A stretch of DNA of 64,000 nucleotides from Paenibacillus durus ATCC 35681 (lineage in GTDB: Bacteria; Bacillota; Bacilli; Paenibacillales; Paenibacillaceae). The notes beneath the pieces are model-generated. The model was not told the origin of the DNA and ran no database searches. It was given only the letters and a program-made list of their open reading frames with translations. The stretch is from NCBI RefSeq assembly GCF_000993825.1, contig NZ_CP011114.1:4464001-4528000 (forward strand), given 5' to 3'. How positions within the stretch are numbered: position 1 is the first letter of the stretch; every line of letters starts with the position of its first letter. This document shows positions 42,717-52,412 of this stretch, piece after piece. The position numbers and the translations under genes were made by a program.

Positions 42717-43319
42717 TTATTCGTGCGCGCTCTCGCCAACCCAATCCGAGCTTCTTTTGCCGACAATCCGTTCGATCGGATAGACTCTCCATACGGCGGT
42801 GACAACCGAAGCGCATAAAGCGGCCTTGAGGAAGTCTCCCGGCAGGAACGGCAGCATGCCCGCAGTCAGCGCTTTGGTCAGCGTGTCCAAGCTGGGAATG
42901 GAGTGAGCCAGCCAGGCTACACCGGTCGGATAGACAAGCAGGGAGCCGAACAGGAAGTTCACCCCGAGCAGCTTGCCGAAGGTGAATTTGCCCTGCGACA
43001 TCCGCTCTGCGGACCATCCGATCAGGAAAGCCGCAAACGGCCAAGTGATGATGTAACCGGCGGTCGGTCCGACCAGGACGGACATTCCTCCTCTTCCCGC
43101 CATTACGGGAAACCCGGCGGCGCAAAGGCCAATGACGATCAGGACAGCGAGCGCTCCATATCTGGCGCCCAGTACGGAACCAGCCAGCATGACAGCCAGC
43201 GTCTGCAGGGTAATCGGCACCGTTGAGAACGGAAGCGATACTTTCATCGAGCTTAACGCGATCATCACACCTGCAAAGAGCGCGCTGAAAATAAGTCCGC
43301 GCAAGGACCATCTGTTCAT
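42717..43319 (-). CDS. bioY: Biotin transporter S component
   Basis: 200 residues, about six helices. BioY motifs: FSTVPITLQTLAVMLAGSVLG, GFPVMAGRGGMSVLVGPTAGY, PFLPGDFLKAALCA. S component of a biotin ECF transporter. GGAGAGG precedes the ATG at 43319 by 12 bases; the ATG at 43340 is possible but lacks a site. Divergent from the ECF ATPase genes, which makes a dedicated biotin module likely. Confidence 0.92.
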   Translation of the reverse strand: MNRWSLRGLIFSALFAGVMIALSSMKVSLPFSTVPITLQTLAVMLAGSVLGARYGALAVLIVIGLCAAGFPVMAGRGGMSVLVGPTAGYIITWPFAAFLIGWSAERMSQGKFTFGKLLGVNFLFGSLLVYPTGVAWLAHSIPSLDTLTKALTAGMLPFLPGDFLKAALCASVVTAVWRVYPIERIVGKRSSDWVGESAHE

Positions 43320-43376
43320 GAGTTGATTATTCCTCTCCATTTTTTTAAATTAATATAACATCTCACGTCAAATACA

Positions 43377-43408
43377 TCAATCCGTCAATCCGTTAATCCG
43401 TTAATTTG
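43377..43408. repeat. Four tandem 8-bp repeats upstream of bioY and ecfA
   Basis: TCAATCCG, TCAATCCG, TTAATCCG, TTAATTTG in perfect 8-bp register, immediately before a TATAAT box (43410-43415) facing the ECF genes. Located between the divergent bioY and ecfA starts, so a candidate operator or flexible promoter spacer. Confidence 0.65.
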
Positions 43409-43460
43409 TTATAATCGATAACGCAAGTGTGAGACACTCTCTACGAAAGCGAGCGTAAAT

Positions 43461-44285
43461 ATGATTCATGCCAATCAATTGACCCTGTCGCTGCGGGACG
43501 GCCAGCAAAGCCTGACGGTGCTTCAGGATATTCATATACATATCAAAAAAGGGGAATGGGTCGCGCTGACGGGCGCCAACGGCAGCGGCAAATCCAGCCT
43601 TGTCCGGACCTTCAACGGTCTGCTCATCCCATCCGGCGGCAGCCTGACGGCGGCCGGGCTGGATTTGCGGTCGGCCGCAAACCGCAGTGCCGTCAAGCAA
43701 AGCATTCAGCTCGTCTTCCAGAGCCCGGAAGCCCAAACCATCGGCTCGACGCCGGAGGAAGACGTAGCCTTCGGCCTAGAGAACCGGGGAATTCCCCGGG
43801 AAGAGATGAAGGCGCGGACGCTGCACGCGCTGCGGCAGACGGGCCTCGGGCATAAAGCCGCTGTTCCCGTATCGGACCTGTCGGGTGGAGAGCGGCAGCG
43901 CCTGGCGATCGCCTGCTGCCTTGCGCTGGAGGCGGAGATGATTATCTTTGACGAGGCGACCTCCATGCTGGACCCGGTCTCGCGCAAAGAGATTTTCGCG
44001 TTCAGCCGAGAGCTGTGGCGGCGGGGAGTAACCGTGCTGTGGGTCACGCAGCGGATGGAGGAACTGGCGGCCGGGGAACGCGTAGCCGTTATGGACAAGG
44101 GGCGGCTGGTGTACGACGGCGATCCGCGTACGCTGTTTTACCGCTCCGGGCTGCCTGCCGCGCTACGCTGGGAAGATCCCCCCGTCATCGGCATTGGCCG
44201 AATGATGCAGGATAACGGCTGGCCGGCTGAGCTTCTGCCGCTTACGGAGCAGGAACTGGAGGAAGCGCTATGGCGGTACAGTTAA
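43461..44285 (+). CDS. ecfA1: ECF transporter ATP-binding protein EcfA1
   Basis: 274 residues. Walker A GANGSGKSS, Q-loop VFQSPEAQTIGSTPEEDVAFG, signature LSGGERQRLAIACCL, Walker B MIIFDEATSMLDP, H-loop replaced by VTQRMEE (glutamine instead of histidine), so this site may be weakly active. Binding site is weak. Ends 16 bp inside the next gene. Confidence 0.9.
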   Translation: MIHANQLTLSLRDGQQSLTVLQDIHIHIKKGEWVALTGANGSGKSSLVRTFNGLLIPSGGSLTAAGLDLRSAANRSAVKQSIQLVFQSPEAQTIGSTPEEDVAFGLENRGIPREEMKARTLHALRQTGLGHKAAVPVSDLSGGERQRLAIACCLALEAEMIIFDEATSMLDPVSRKEIFAFSRELWRRGVTVLWVTQRMEELAAGERVAVMDKGRLVYDGDPRTLFYRSGLPAALRWEDPPVIGIGRMMQDNGWPAELLPLTEQELEEALWRYS

Positions 44286-46093
44286 CCGGGGTGTTCTACC
44301 ATTACGGCCAATCCCCCGCCCTAAGCAATATCGATCTGCTGATTCCGGAGGGCGGCGTTACGGTTCTGTGCGGAGTAACGGGCAGCGGCAAATCGACGCT
44401 GCTGCGGCTGCTGTCCGGACTCGCGAAGCCTACTTCGGGCAGTATTGACTATCCGCCGGAAAGCTCTGCCGCCTCCGTCTCCATCGTCTTCCAGCAGCCG
44501 GAGAGCCAACTCTTCGCAGGAAGCGTCAGACAGGATGTCGAGTACGGCCTGGAGCAGCGTGATGTTCCGGAGCCCCGGCGAAGCGAGGCGGCGGCCCGGG
44601 CGATGGAGCAGGCCGGACTCGATCCTAAGCGATACGGCCAGCGGTCGCCGTTCCTGCTGAGCGGCGGCGAGAAGCGGCGGGTCTGCATCGCAGGCGCCAT
44701 CGCCCCGCTGCCAAGGCTCCTGCTGCTGGACGAGCCGACGGCCGGGCTTGATCCCCCCGCCGCCCGCGCGCTGCTGGATACCGTCAAGGAATTGAAACAG
44801 GGCGGCTATACCATTGTGATCGCCACCCATGACCTGGACAGCTTCTTCCCCTTGGCGGATCAGGTCGCGGTCCTGTCGCACGGGGCCTTGCGGTACAGCG
44901 GCCCGGCCCCCGGCTTATGGACCAAGGCCCGCGTGCTCGAAGACGCGGGCCTGGAACCTCCGGCCTACATCCGGATCGGCCGGATGCTTATGCGCCAAGG
45001 CAGGCTGGACGCCCTGCCCGCCAGCGCCGGGGAACTGCTGGCCAGGCTGGACAAGCGCAGCCTGGTGTACCGCGGGAGCGGCGCCGCTTCCTCTCCCGGC
45101 GCCGGGGAATGGCCTTCTGCGGACAAGGACAGCCTTGCCTTGTCCGCAGAAGGCGGGCCCTTGCCGGCGGACGGCGGACCGCCGGCAGAGGGCATGCCGC
45201 CGCCGGCGAATGACGGCCGCCCGGCAAGGAGCGGAGGGCGCCGCGTTTCAGGCGACGGCAGCGCGGCGCAGTCTCCGGTGAGCGGAGCCGCCGCCGATGC
45301 AGGCGCCCGCCCTGCGGCAGATGCAGCCGCCTTGAAGTTCCGCAGCGGATCGGTCTTGCAACTGCTCGACCCCCGTGTAAAGTGGCTGACGATGATATTG
45401 TGGTCGCTGGTGATTCTGCAAATAAAGGGAGCCTTGCCGCTGGCGCTTGCCGCGCTGATGATCGGCGGACTGATAGCCGCTGCGGGCATTCCCCGGAAAC
45501 GGACAATCTGGTTCTATCGGCCGTTCCTGCCGATGTTTCTGTTCCTGTGGCTGCTGTCCGCCTTTTCTTGGCGCGGCACGGATACGGGGATGCCCTTCCA
45601 ATTCTCCGCCGAAGGAGCCTTAATAGGCGGTCTGTCCGTTCTTCGGCTGGGGCTGCTCATCTCGCTCGGCTTCCTGTTCACGGAGACGACATCGGGAGCG
45701 CCGCTGCGCGAAGGGCTGGAGTGGGCCATCAAGCCGCTGGGCAAACTGGGCGTCAGAACGCGGAATTGGTCGCTCGCCGTTTCCGTTACTCTACAGTTCA
45801 TCCCCTGGGTTCTAGGGAAAATTTCATCACTGCAGCTGGCGCTCGCCTCCCGGGGAAACCGAAAGCGTGGACGGATGCGCTGGACGCCAAAGCAGATTTC
45901 ATTGATGGCCGTCCCTCTGCTCCTCCAAGTGATCGGCATGGGCGATGAACTGGCCACCGCCATCGAAGCCCGGGGTTATGACCCGTCGAAGCCGCGCACG
46001 CCCTGGCTTGTTCTGAGCTGGCGGCGGCGGGATACGGCGGCGGTGCTTATCGCCATGCTCTCGGCGGCGCTGCTGTGGTGGGCCTCGGCCTAG
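44270..46093 (+). CDS. Fused ECF ATPase and transmembrane protein (EcfA2-EcfT)
   Basis: 607 residues in three parts. 1-265: EcfA2-type ATPase with Walker A GVTGSGKST (35-43), signature LSGGE (130-134), Walker B LLLLDEPTAGLDP and H187. About 268-355: a low-complexity Ala/Gly/Pro/Ser linker. 360-607: EcfT, about five helices, with the two coupling motifs as SRG (LALASRGN) and ARG (AIEARGY). EcfA2 and EcfT are normally separate proteins. The frame is continuous, the start overlaps ecfA1 with GGAGG seven bases upstream, and both ends are full length, so this looks like a real fusion. Confidence 0.9.
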   Translation: MAVQLTGVFYHYGQSPALSNIDLLIPEGGVTVLCGVTGSGKSTLLRLLSGLAKPTSGSIDYPPESSAASVSIVFQQPESQLFAGSVRQDVEYGLEQRDVPEPRRSEAAARAMEQAGLDPKRYGQRSPFLLSGGEKRRVCIAGAIAPLPRLLLLDEPTAGLDPPAARALLDTVKELKQGGYTIVIATHDLDSFFPLADQVAVLSHGALRYSGPAPGLWTKARVLEDAGLEPPAYIRIGRMLMRQGRLDALPASAGELLARLDKRSLVYRGSGAASSPGAGEWPSADKDSLALSAEGGPLPADGGPPAEGMPPPANDGRPARSGGRRVSGDGSAAQSPVSGAAADAGARPAADAAALKFRSGSVLQLLDPRVKWLTMILWSLVILQIKGALPLALAALMIGGLIAAAGIPRKRTIWFYRPFLPMFLFLWLLSAFSWRGTDTGMPFQFSAEGALIGGLSVLRLGLLISLGFLFTETTSGAPLREGLEWAIKPLGKLGVRTRNWSLAVSVTLQFIPWVLGKISSLQLALASRGNRKRGRMRWTPKQISLMAVPLLLQVIGMGDELATAIEARGYDPSKPRTPWLVLSWRRRDTAAVLIAMLSAALLWWASA

Positions 46094-46266
46094 CCCGAAG
46101 CTCCTTGAGAGCTGCGACCGGCAATATCGGAGAGAGAGGCAAGCCGATGCTCCAGTTTTTCCACGGGGTCATGGAGGCCATGTTGGAAGAAGATGGCGGC
46201 ACCAGTTAGAATCGTCAACTCTCCGCGCTAATTTTGAGCCCGCGCTGATGCGTACATAAATAAGCA

Positions 46267-46304
46267 TAAGCCTGCCGGAACCCATGAGGGCCACAGCAGG
46301 CTTA
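46267..46304 (-). terminator. Terminator of mprF
   Basis: TAAGCCTGC and GCAGGCTTA, perfect 9-bp arms, 13 bp after the mprF stop on the minus strand, followed by TGCTTATTTATG. The preceding 46094-46266 has no supported gene. Confidence 0.65.
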
Positions 46305-46316
46305 TTGGCGTTTTCT

Positions 46317-48959
46317 TCATTTTGATTTCGGCTTGCGGGATACAAGCCTAACCAAATCCAGCGTCAGAACGGGCAGGGACAGGGAGACGGGATAAGCCAA
46401 GTAGCGGGGTTCCCATTCCGGTGAAAATTTTTCTTTATAGCGGCGCAGGCCCAAGAATCCGTACCAATGCCCTCCATGCTTGAACACGACATGGGCCATT
46501 TTCTCTTCGCGAAGCGCTCCTGGGTTCCGCCCTACGCTGGACAGGGGCGCGTTGCCAAGGTTAAACCGCTCGTATCCCTGAGCCTTCGCCCATTCCAGCA
46601 GGGAAATAAACAGGAAATCCATCGTTCCGTTCGGACTTTTCAGGCGGTGGCGCATCAGGTCGATTGAAATGGTAACTCCTCCGTCATAGCCTGGTGCGAG
46701 CGAGGCAAAGGCGATAACGGCGCCCCCGGCATCCCGAAGGAGGGCAATCGGCGCAAGCTGCAAATAGGATTCGTCAAACCATCCGAGCGAAAATCCTTTT
46801 TCCGCCCGGCCTCTCAGCCATTCCTCCGAAATCGAATGAAGTTCTTTCAGCAGCTCCGCCGCAAACGGAGGCTCCGCCAATTCAAACTTGCAGCCTTCGC
46901 GGACAAACCGGTTCTTTACGCTCCGCAAGTCGCTGTTTCCCTTGCCGCTTAGAGTGAACTTGTCCAGCGGAACCAGCGCCTCCTCGCCGAGCTTAAAGAA
47001 ATGGTAGCCCTGCTCATGGTAGATCGGCAAGTAGTCAGGCGTCGCCTGGTAGAAGACGGCGGAAAGTCCGTACCGGTCGGCCTCGGTCCGGAATTCGCTG
47101 ATTGCGTCGTTCACCAGACCTTTGGGTCCAAGCGGGTCGCCAAGCACGACAGCCTTGTCCCGCACTCTGGCGAACGGAAGCATGACCTTGCCGTCCTGCG
47201 CCCAGTAGAAGCTCTTGTCCCCCGTGAAGAGCATATGGGTCAGCGCGTTCCCGGATTCCGACTTAAGATAACGCCTTAGCCGGTCCATATCCGGCGGCGC
47301 GGTTAATGCCTCCGCACGGCGGTTGGGCCGAAGCGCCACAATCATCGAGAACAGCAGCCACGCGGTCACAAGTCCGCCCACAGCCGAAAAGGCAAAATGG
47401 CTGTGCTGCTGCAGCCACTCGGTCGGCGCGCCGGGCCGCAGAGCTTTAAAGAAGCCGCGATGCGAGTAGCTTGCCAGCAGATAGTAGCTCAGGGCGATAC
47501 CGGAAGTCAGCAGCAGCCACCACAGCAGGCTTTGCCGCGAAATCGGCGCGCTGACCCGGTAGAAACGCGCCCTTGAAATCCATAGAAGAAAGGCCACTAA
47601 CAGCAAAAAGAGCGCCTCTTCGTAATCAAATCCCTTGGTGAAGGCAAACACGGCGCCAAGAGCCAGCGTAATGCTTGACCAGATATAGGCTCTACGTATC
47701 CGCAGCGAGATGCCCCGGGACAGCAGCACCAGCATAAAACCGATGACCACGGCCAAATGATGCGATACCCGCATGATCGGAAGCGACAACAGCTCCTCCA
47801 TGAAGCGCAGACGGTAGAGCAGCTCGGGCGTAGCCGCCGACAACAGCAGAAGGAGGCCGGCTGCAAGCACAAGCTTGCCGAGCGCCCACACGCCAAGATC
47901 GCTAAGGAAGGTATATTGTCCAGGCCAAGTCCAAATCCTCTGCCAAGTATTAAGGGGAGTTTCCAGCGCCGAGCTGCGCAGTAGCCGTATGCCCTGCTGT
48001 CCGATTTCAAGCGCAGCCAGCACAAGCCCGATCAGCCATGGAATAACAAAATAGAACAGCCGGAAAATGACGAGCACAGCCATCGCCCGCTCGCTGGAAT
48101 AGCCCATCTGCTGAATTCCCAGCAGCGCGATAAGATCAAATGCGCCGATCCCTCCGGGAGCCATGCTGAGTATGCCCGCAATCGCCGCGATCACATACAG
48201 GCTCATCATCGGCTGAAAAGGAGCGCCGCCCAAAATATGCTTCGCGATCACCGAAAAGGTAATTCCCGCGCTTAGCCATTCCAACAGCGAGGAGCCTACC
48301 GAAGCGTATACCGTCATCCACGGCGTTTTTCCTTCTCCCCGGTTGATCCATTTGGCGAACAGCGAGGAGCGCTGCAGCATGATAAAGAAAGGCAAATACA
48401 GCGCCATACCCCAGACGGCGAATACAAGCCAGCGATGCTTATGAAACAGCCCCTCCGCCGGCAGAATGCCGAAAATGCTGGCCCAGGACAGCAGCGACAG
48501 GCCCGTAATCATCAGCGGAGACAAAAAAACGATCGCCGGTGTCAGGACCGCTGCGGGTACTCCGCTTTTTTTATAGAGCAGCGTACGTAGGCCGACTCCA
48601 GCCAGACCGGCAAATCCGATCAAATTATTAAAGGTATTGGCAATCCACGAATAGCGGAAGGTGCTCCAAACCCCGATTTTCATCCGATAGTGGGCCCGGA
48701 TTAGAAAATCGTAAGCGCTCATCAATGCAACCGCCGCCAACGCCGTCCCCATCATCTGCATAATGCCCTGCGCCGGAATTAGCCTAAGTTCCCGCAGCGT
48801 CTTGGCAAGCCGGACTCCTTTCAGTTCATGCTGCCCTTCCCAATACACAAACGCGATAATCAGTACAGGGACAAGCACCCGTACCGCCTTGATGCGATAA
48901 ATGGACGCCAGCAGCCTTATCAATTTTAATTGTTCTAATCTTGGTTTATGTGCATGCAT
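46317..48959 (-). CDS. mprF: Phosphatidylglycerol lysyltransferase/flippase
   Basis: 880 residues, typical MprF size. The N-terminal two-thirds contain about 14 helices, including the flippase domain (FAGLAGVGLRTLLYKKSGVP, MAPGGIGAFDLIALLGI). The C-terminal GNAT-like synthase domain (from about 590) has KDKAVVLGDPLGP-type and FNLGNAPLSSVGRNPGAL motifs. MprF attaches lysine from lysyl-tRNA to phosphatidylglycerol and flips the product outward, lowering surface charge and sensitivity to cationic peptides. The ATG at 48959 has AGGTAGAG upstream; 48983 is an alternative. Confidence 0.93.
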   Translation of the reverse strand: MHAHKPRLEQLKLIRLLASIYRIKAVRVLVPVLIIAFVYWEGQHELKGVRLAKTLRELRLIPAQGIMQMMGTALAAVALMSAYDFLIRAHYRMKIGVWSTFRYSWIANTFNNLIGFAGLAGVGLRTLLYKKSGVPAAVLTPAIVFLSPLMITGLSLLSWASIFGILPAEGLFHKHRWLVFAVWGMALYLPFFIMLQRSSLFAKWINRGEGKTPWMTVYASVGSSLLEWLSAGITFSVIAKHILGGAPFQPMMSLYVIAAIAGILSMAPGGIGAFDLIALLGIQQMGYSSERAMAVLVIFRLFYFVIPWLIGLVLAALEIGQQGIRLLRSSALETPLNTWQRIWTWPGQYTFLSDLGVWALGKLVLAAGLLLLLSAATPELLYRLRFMEELLSLPIMRVSHHLAVVIGFMLVLLSRGISLRIRRAYIWSSITLALGAVFAFTKGFDYEEALFLLLVAFLLWISRARFYRVSAPISRQSLLWWLLLTSGIALSYYLLASYSHRGFFKALRPGAPTEWLQQHSHFAFSAVGGLVTAWLLFSMIVALRPNRRAEALTAPPDMDRLRRYLKSESGNALTHMLFTGDKSFYWAQDGKVMLPFARVRDKAVVLGDPLGPKGLVNDAISEFRTEADRYGLSAVFYQATPDYLPIYHEQGYHFFKLGEEALVPLDKFTLSGKGNSDLRSVKNRFVREGCKFELAEPPFAAELLKELHSISEEWLRGRAEKGFSLGWFDESYLQLAPIALLRDAGGAVIAFASLAPGYDGGVTISIDLMRHRLKSPNGTMDFLFISLLEWAKAQGYERFNLGNAPLSSVGRNPGALREEKMAHVVFKHGGHWYGFLGLRRYKEKFSPEWEPRYLAYPVSLSLPVLTLDLVRLVSRKPKSK

Positions 48960-49169
48960 ATCTCTACCTGCCTTTGGTTGCATAAGCCGGGTCTTCGCCC
49001 TTTGCGGGCCAGAAATACGGCTGTCGTGAGTATTATATCCATTTGACGGCAGCCATTTCCAAATTCCCTGAAATCCTTTAAAAATCCTACCCCGAACAAG
49101 CCCCTTTATGCAACAAATGACGAAAAAACCATGCCAAAACTCGCTCCTTTTGTTTCGTTCATCCCTTTG

Positions 49170-49718
49170 TTATAAGGCCCTCCCCTTATACCATTGCCCG
49201 TCAAAAGAAAGGTTCAGCGCCTGTCCGAGCACAGTGCCAAATTGTATGAAATTTCTTCCGGTTGCCGTGATCAGATTCCCGTCCCGGACCACAGGCTCCC
49301 CGGAATAATTCTCCGCTTCAAAAACGCCTGTCTTTTTCCGATTTTCCTCGGTCATTCCGATCGTATATTTCTTCCCTTGCAGAAGCCCTGCTTTTGCCAG
49401 CAGAAACGGCGAACTGGAAATACTTGCAATGACGGAAGCATTGCTCCCTGTTTTCCGTATAAATTCAATTAAATCCGCCTCATTCTGCAATGCCAGTACA
49501 TCCATACATCCTGTTAACAAAAGGCTGTCTATTTCCGCCTGGTTGGCCTGGTCAATCGTCGTATCGGGAATACATGTCAGCCCTGCCTCTCCCCTAACCG
49601 GCCGATCATTCAACCCTATCGTTACAACGGGCTTCTTCCCTTGCATAAGAATGGACAATGCGACAGTCAGTTCGTATTCGCTAAATTTCGGATACAATAG
49701 TACCGCCGTTTTTTTCAC
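49170..49718 (-). CDS. DJ-1/PfpI family protein lacking the nucleophilic cysteine
   Basis: 182 residues of the DJ-1/PfpI fold: AVLLYPKFSEYELTVALSIL at the start, then an elbow reading IASISSSPFLLAKAGLLQGK. Active members have cysteine in this elbow (A-I-C-x-x-P-x-x-L-A); here only serines are present, so protease or glyoxalase chemistry is doubtful and a binding or regulatory role is possible. The GTG at 49718 has GGGGGAA six bases upstream; the frame to 49751 is less likely. Monocistronic. Confidence 0.8.
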   Translation of the reverse strand: MKKTAVLLYPKFSEYELTVALSILMQGKKPVVTIGLNDRPVRGEAGLTCIPDTTIDQANQAEIDSLLLTGCMDVLALQNEADLIEFIRKTGSNASVIASISSSPFLLAKAGLLQGKKYTIGMTEENRKKTGVFEAENYSGEPVVRDGNLITATGRNFIQFGTVLGQALNLSFDGQWYKGRAL

Positions 49719-50070
49719 AGATTTCCCCCGCTCACCGCGATATAACCGCAATCATTATATATTATTTCAGACTTTTCCAAGTGTACCATAGCTGGCTCCA
49801 TTGAGAAACTGGTACCCTAGCGGTACTGCGCGTCATGCTTGAAACCTCGTTGTTCACCCCCGGAAACGGCTATTCCCAGAATGCATCCTTCCATAACGGA
49901 GCTGCAAGTCGCCCTTAAGACTTTAGAAAAGCTTTATCCTAACCAAGAGTTCAAGATAACTATCTGAAATCTATAACAATAGCCGCGGCAGCATGCCGCG
50001 GCTAAACGTATTTCAGGCTTCAGATCTCAATAACTCCGCAGGCTTATTCGAGCGTTTCGGCAATACCGGC
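49719..50070. other. Spacer with a short orphan reading frame and a hairpin
   Basis: A 28-codon frame at 49881-49967 (plus strand, MHPSITELQVALKTLEKLYP...) looks protein-like and could be a remnant of a longer gene, but has no binding site. A perfect inverted repeat AGCCGCGGCA/TGCCGCGGCT lies at 49981-50003, possibly terminating the DMT transporter gene. Nothing else is recognised. Confidence 0.35.
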
Positions 50071-50955
50071 TTACGCCCCCTTTTGTCCAACGGCCTTTCT
50101 TGCCCGGCCGCCGATCAGCAGGATGCCCAGCAGAATGATCCCGAGCCCCCCCACCGTATTCAAATAGATCGGTTCATGCAGAAAAATGACTCCCCACAGC
50201 AGTCCGAACACCGGGACAAGAAAGGTTACGCTCACCGTTCTGACCGCGCCCACACTGGCGATCAGCCGAAAATAAAGCAGGTAGGCAAAAGCGGTGCATG
50301 CCAGCGCGAGGCCAAGCACCGACAGCGCCGCTGCCATTGTCGGCCGCTCCGGCGGCGGGAATACCGCAGCGAGCGGCAGCAGCCAGATCGCGGCTCCAAG
50401 CTGCTGGCCGATGGCGAGCGTCAGCGGCTGCACTCCTTTGCCGACCCGTGCGGCATAGAGCCCCCCGAATCCATAGGCCAGCGCGGCCCCCAGCGAGAAC
50501 AAGACGGAATACAGCACGGTCTTGTCCAGCGGCTCCGGGCTCCAACCGACCAGAACCCCAACGCCGCCCAGCCCCAGAATAAGTCCAACCGACCGGGTCA
50601 GCCCGGGTCTCTCCCCGCCGGTACCCCAAGCTGCCAGGGCCGCAAAAATCGGCGTGGTCGCATTCAGAATGGCGGCCAGGGATGCGTTCAGGTGCAGCTC
50701 CGCCGCGCAGATGAGTGAGAACGGCAGCGCAGCGTTCAGCCCGCCCAGCAGGAGAAACGGCTTCCAGTGCCTGCGGATCTCGATCCGGCTGCGTGCAAGA
50801 CTTGCGTAGAGCAGCAGGGCGGCGGCCGCGATGGCGACTCTAAGCTCGGTCGTCACGACCGGCCCGAAGACCGGCGAGGCTATGCGCATGAACAGAAAAG
50901 AAGCGCCCCAGACAAGGGCCAGAAGGAGCAGGGCCGACACATCCTTTCGGTTCAT
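50071..50955 (-). CDS. DMT-superfamily transporter (two EamA domains)
   Basis: 294 residues, ten helices in two EamA repeats (LVWGASFLFMRIASPVFGP; LGLALACTAFAYLLYFRLIA). Typical of metabolite or drug exporters; substrate unknown. The ATG at 50955 has AAAGGGG upstream. Overlaps the stop of the MFS gene (50952), so co-translated with it. Confidence 0.87.
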   Translation of the reverse strand: MNRKDVSALLLLALVWGASFLFMRIASPVFGPVVTTELRVAIAAAALLLYASLARSRIEIRRHWKPFLLLGGLNAALPFSLICAAELHLNASLAAILNATTPIFAALAAWGTGGERPGLTRSVGLILGLGGVGVLVGWSPEPLDKTVLYSVLFSLGAALAYGFGGLYAARVGKGVQPLTLAIGQQLGAAIWLLPLAAVFPPPERPTMAAALSVLGLALACTAFAYLLYFRLIASVGAVRTVSVTFLVPVFGLLWGVIFLHEPIYLNTVGGLGIILLGILLIGGRARKAVGQKGA

Positions 50956-52184
50956 TCGGCACGCCCCTTTCTTCTCACCAGCAGGCTGTACGACAGTACG
51001 GAGCAAATGCCTGCGACCACAATCACCGTCCCCATAGGCAGCGCGGTTTCCCCGCCTCCCATGCCCACAAGCGGAGACAATAGCCCGCCTGTCAGCAGCG
51101 GAAGCAGTCCAAGCATGGCGGAGGCGCTGCCCGCATTGTCTCCCTGATCCTGCATCGCCAGCGAAAAGGAGGCCGTTCCCACAAGCCCCACGCTGGAGAC
51201 GATAGCGAACAGCGCGATCAGCAGCAGCGGAAGCCCGCTGGCCGTTACAATCGAGTACATAAGGAGCAGCCCGCCCAATAAGCACTGAAGAAGACCCCAT
51301 ACTAGCAGCCTCGTCTCTCCGATCCGTCCCGACAGCTTGCCGGCGATTTGTCCAGTAATGATAATGCCGAGGCCGTTCACGGCGAAGATCACGCTGTATA
51401 TTTGCGGAGATACGCCGAACATATTTTGCAGTACAAAGGATGATCCGGAAATATAGGCGAACATCGCCCCAAAGACAAAGCTTTGCGACAGGACATAACC
51501 CATAAACTTAGAATTGCGCAGCAGCTTCCCGAAGGTCATCAGCGTCTCCTTAAGCCCGCCCTTGGAGCGGCGGTCAGGCGGCAGGGTCTCCGGCAGGCGA
51601 AGCCAGATGGTCAGGCAAAAAATCACACCCGCTCCGAACAGCACGAAAAAAACGCCCTGCCATGTCGTAAACCGCAGCAGCTGCCCGCCGATCACCGGCG
51701 CCGCGATCGGTCCCAGGCCGTTAACGACCATCAGCAGCGCGAAGAACCGGGTCAGTTCCGAACCTGAGAAGAGATCACGAACGGCGGCCCGGGATATGAC
51801 GACTCCGACTGAGCCGGACAGTCCCTGGATCAGACGCATTATTACCAAAAAGCCGATGGAAGGGCTGAATGCGCACAGCAGCGAGGAAAGGGCATATACA
51901 GCCATTCCGATCATTAGCGGGCGGCGGCGTCCGTACACATCGCTCAGCGGCCCGGAGAACAGCTGCCCAAGCGCCAGTCCGATCAAAAAACAGCTTAAAC
52001 TGAGCTGTGCGAGCGCAGGCGAAGTTTCAAACGATCTTCCCAGCTCGGGAAGCGCGGGCAAATACATATCGATCGACAGCGGACCGATGGTAGCGACCGC
52101 GCCCAGAATGATAGCCAGCTGAAGCCTTAGCTTCCGGGAAGACCGGACGGCGGCTGGTTTAAGTCCACTTGCTTTCGTGTTCAT
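50952..52184 (-). CDS. Bcr/CflA-family MFS drug exporter
   Basis: 410 residues, 12 helices. The Bcr/CflA start IGPLSIDMYLPALPELGRSF and motif A GPLSDVYGRRRPLMIG are clear; RLIQGLSGSVGVVISRAAVRD is the antiporter motif C region. Likely proton-driven export of drugs or metabolites. The start at 52184 is chosen from the domain; GAAAGGT lies about 13 bases upstream, so the exact start is uncertain. Confidence 0.88.
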   Translation of the reverse strand: MNTKASGLKPAAVRSSRKLRLQLAIILGAVATIGPLSIDMYLPALPELGRSFETSPALAQLSLSCFLIGLALGQLFSGPLSDVYGRRRPLMIGMAVYALSSLLCAFSPSIGFLVIMRLIQGLSGSVGVVISRAAVRDLFSGSELTRFFALLMVVNGLGPIAAPVIGGQLLRFTTWQGVFFVLFGAGVIFCLTIWLRLPETLPPDRRSKGGLKETLMTFGKLLRNSKFMGYVLSQSFVFGAMFAYISGSSFVLQNMFGVSPQIYSVIFAVNGLGIIITGQIAGKLSGRIGETRLLVWGLLQCLLGGLLLMYSIVTASGLPLLLIALFAIVSSVGLVGTASFSLAMQDQGDNAGSASAMLGLLPLLTGGLLSPLVGMGGGETALPMGTVIVVAGICSVLSYSLLVRRKGRAE

Positions 52185-52412
52185 ATCCGTTGTTCTACCT
52201 TTCTGTTGTAACCAAATAAGGCCGTTTATGTATCTCTTCATACTACCCGAGGCAAGCCGAAATGTTCAATGTAAACTTTGAGAATATGTATCCCAGCCCG
52301 CCGCCGGTTCGTCTCACGGTTCTCCAAGATATGAAATCCATATTCAGGATATCTTCAGCTCCGGCTTCTATAATGGCTGTATTTTAAGACAAGAATGAGA
52401 GGAGAATAGCCC

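Noticed and set aside
46147..46209. 20-codon frame with a GAGAGAGG upstream, after the ECF fusion gene
   Set aside because: Too short to separate from chance; no hydrophobic segment or partner.
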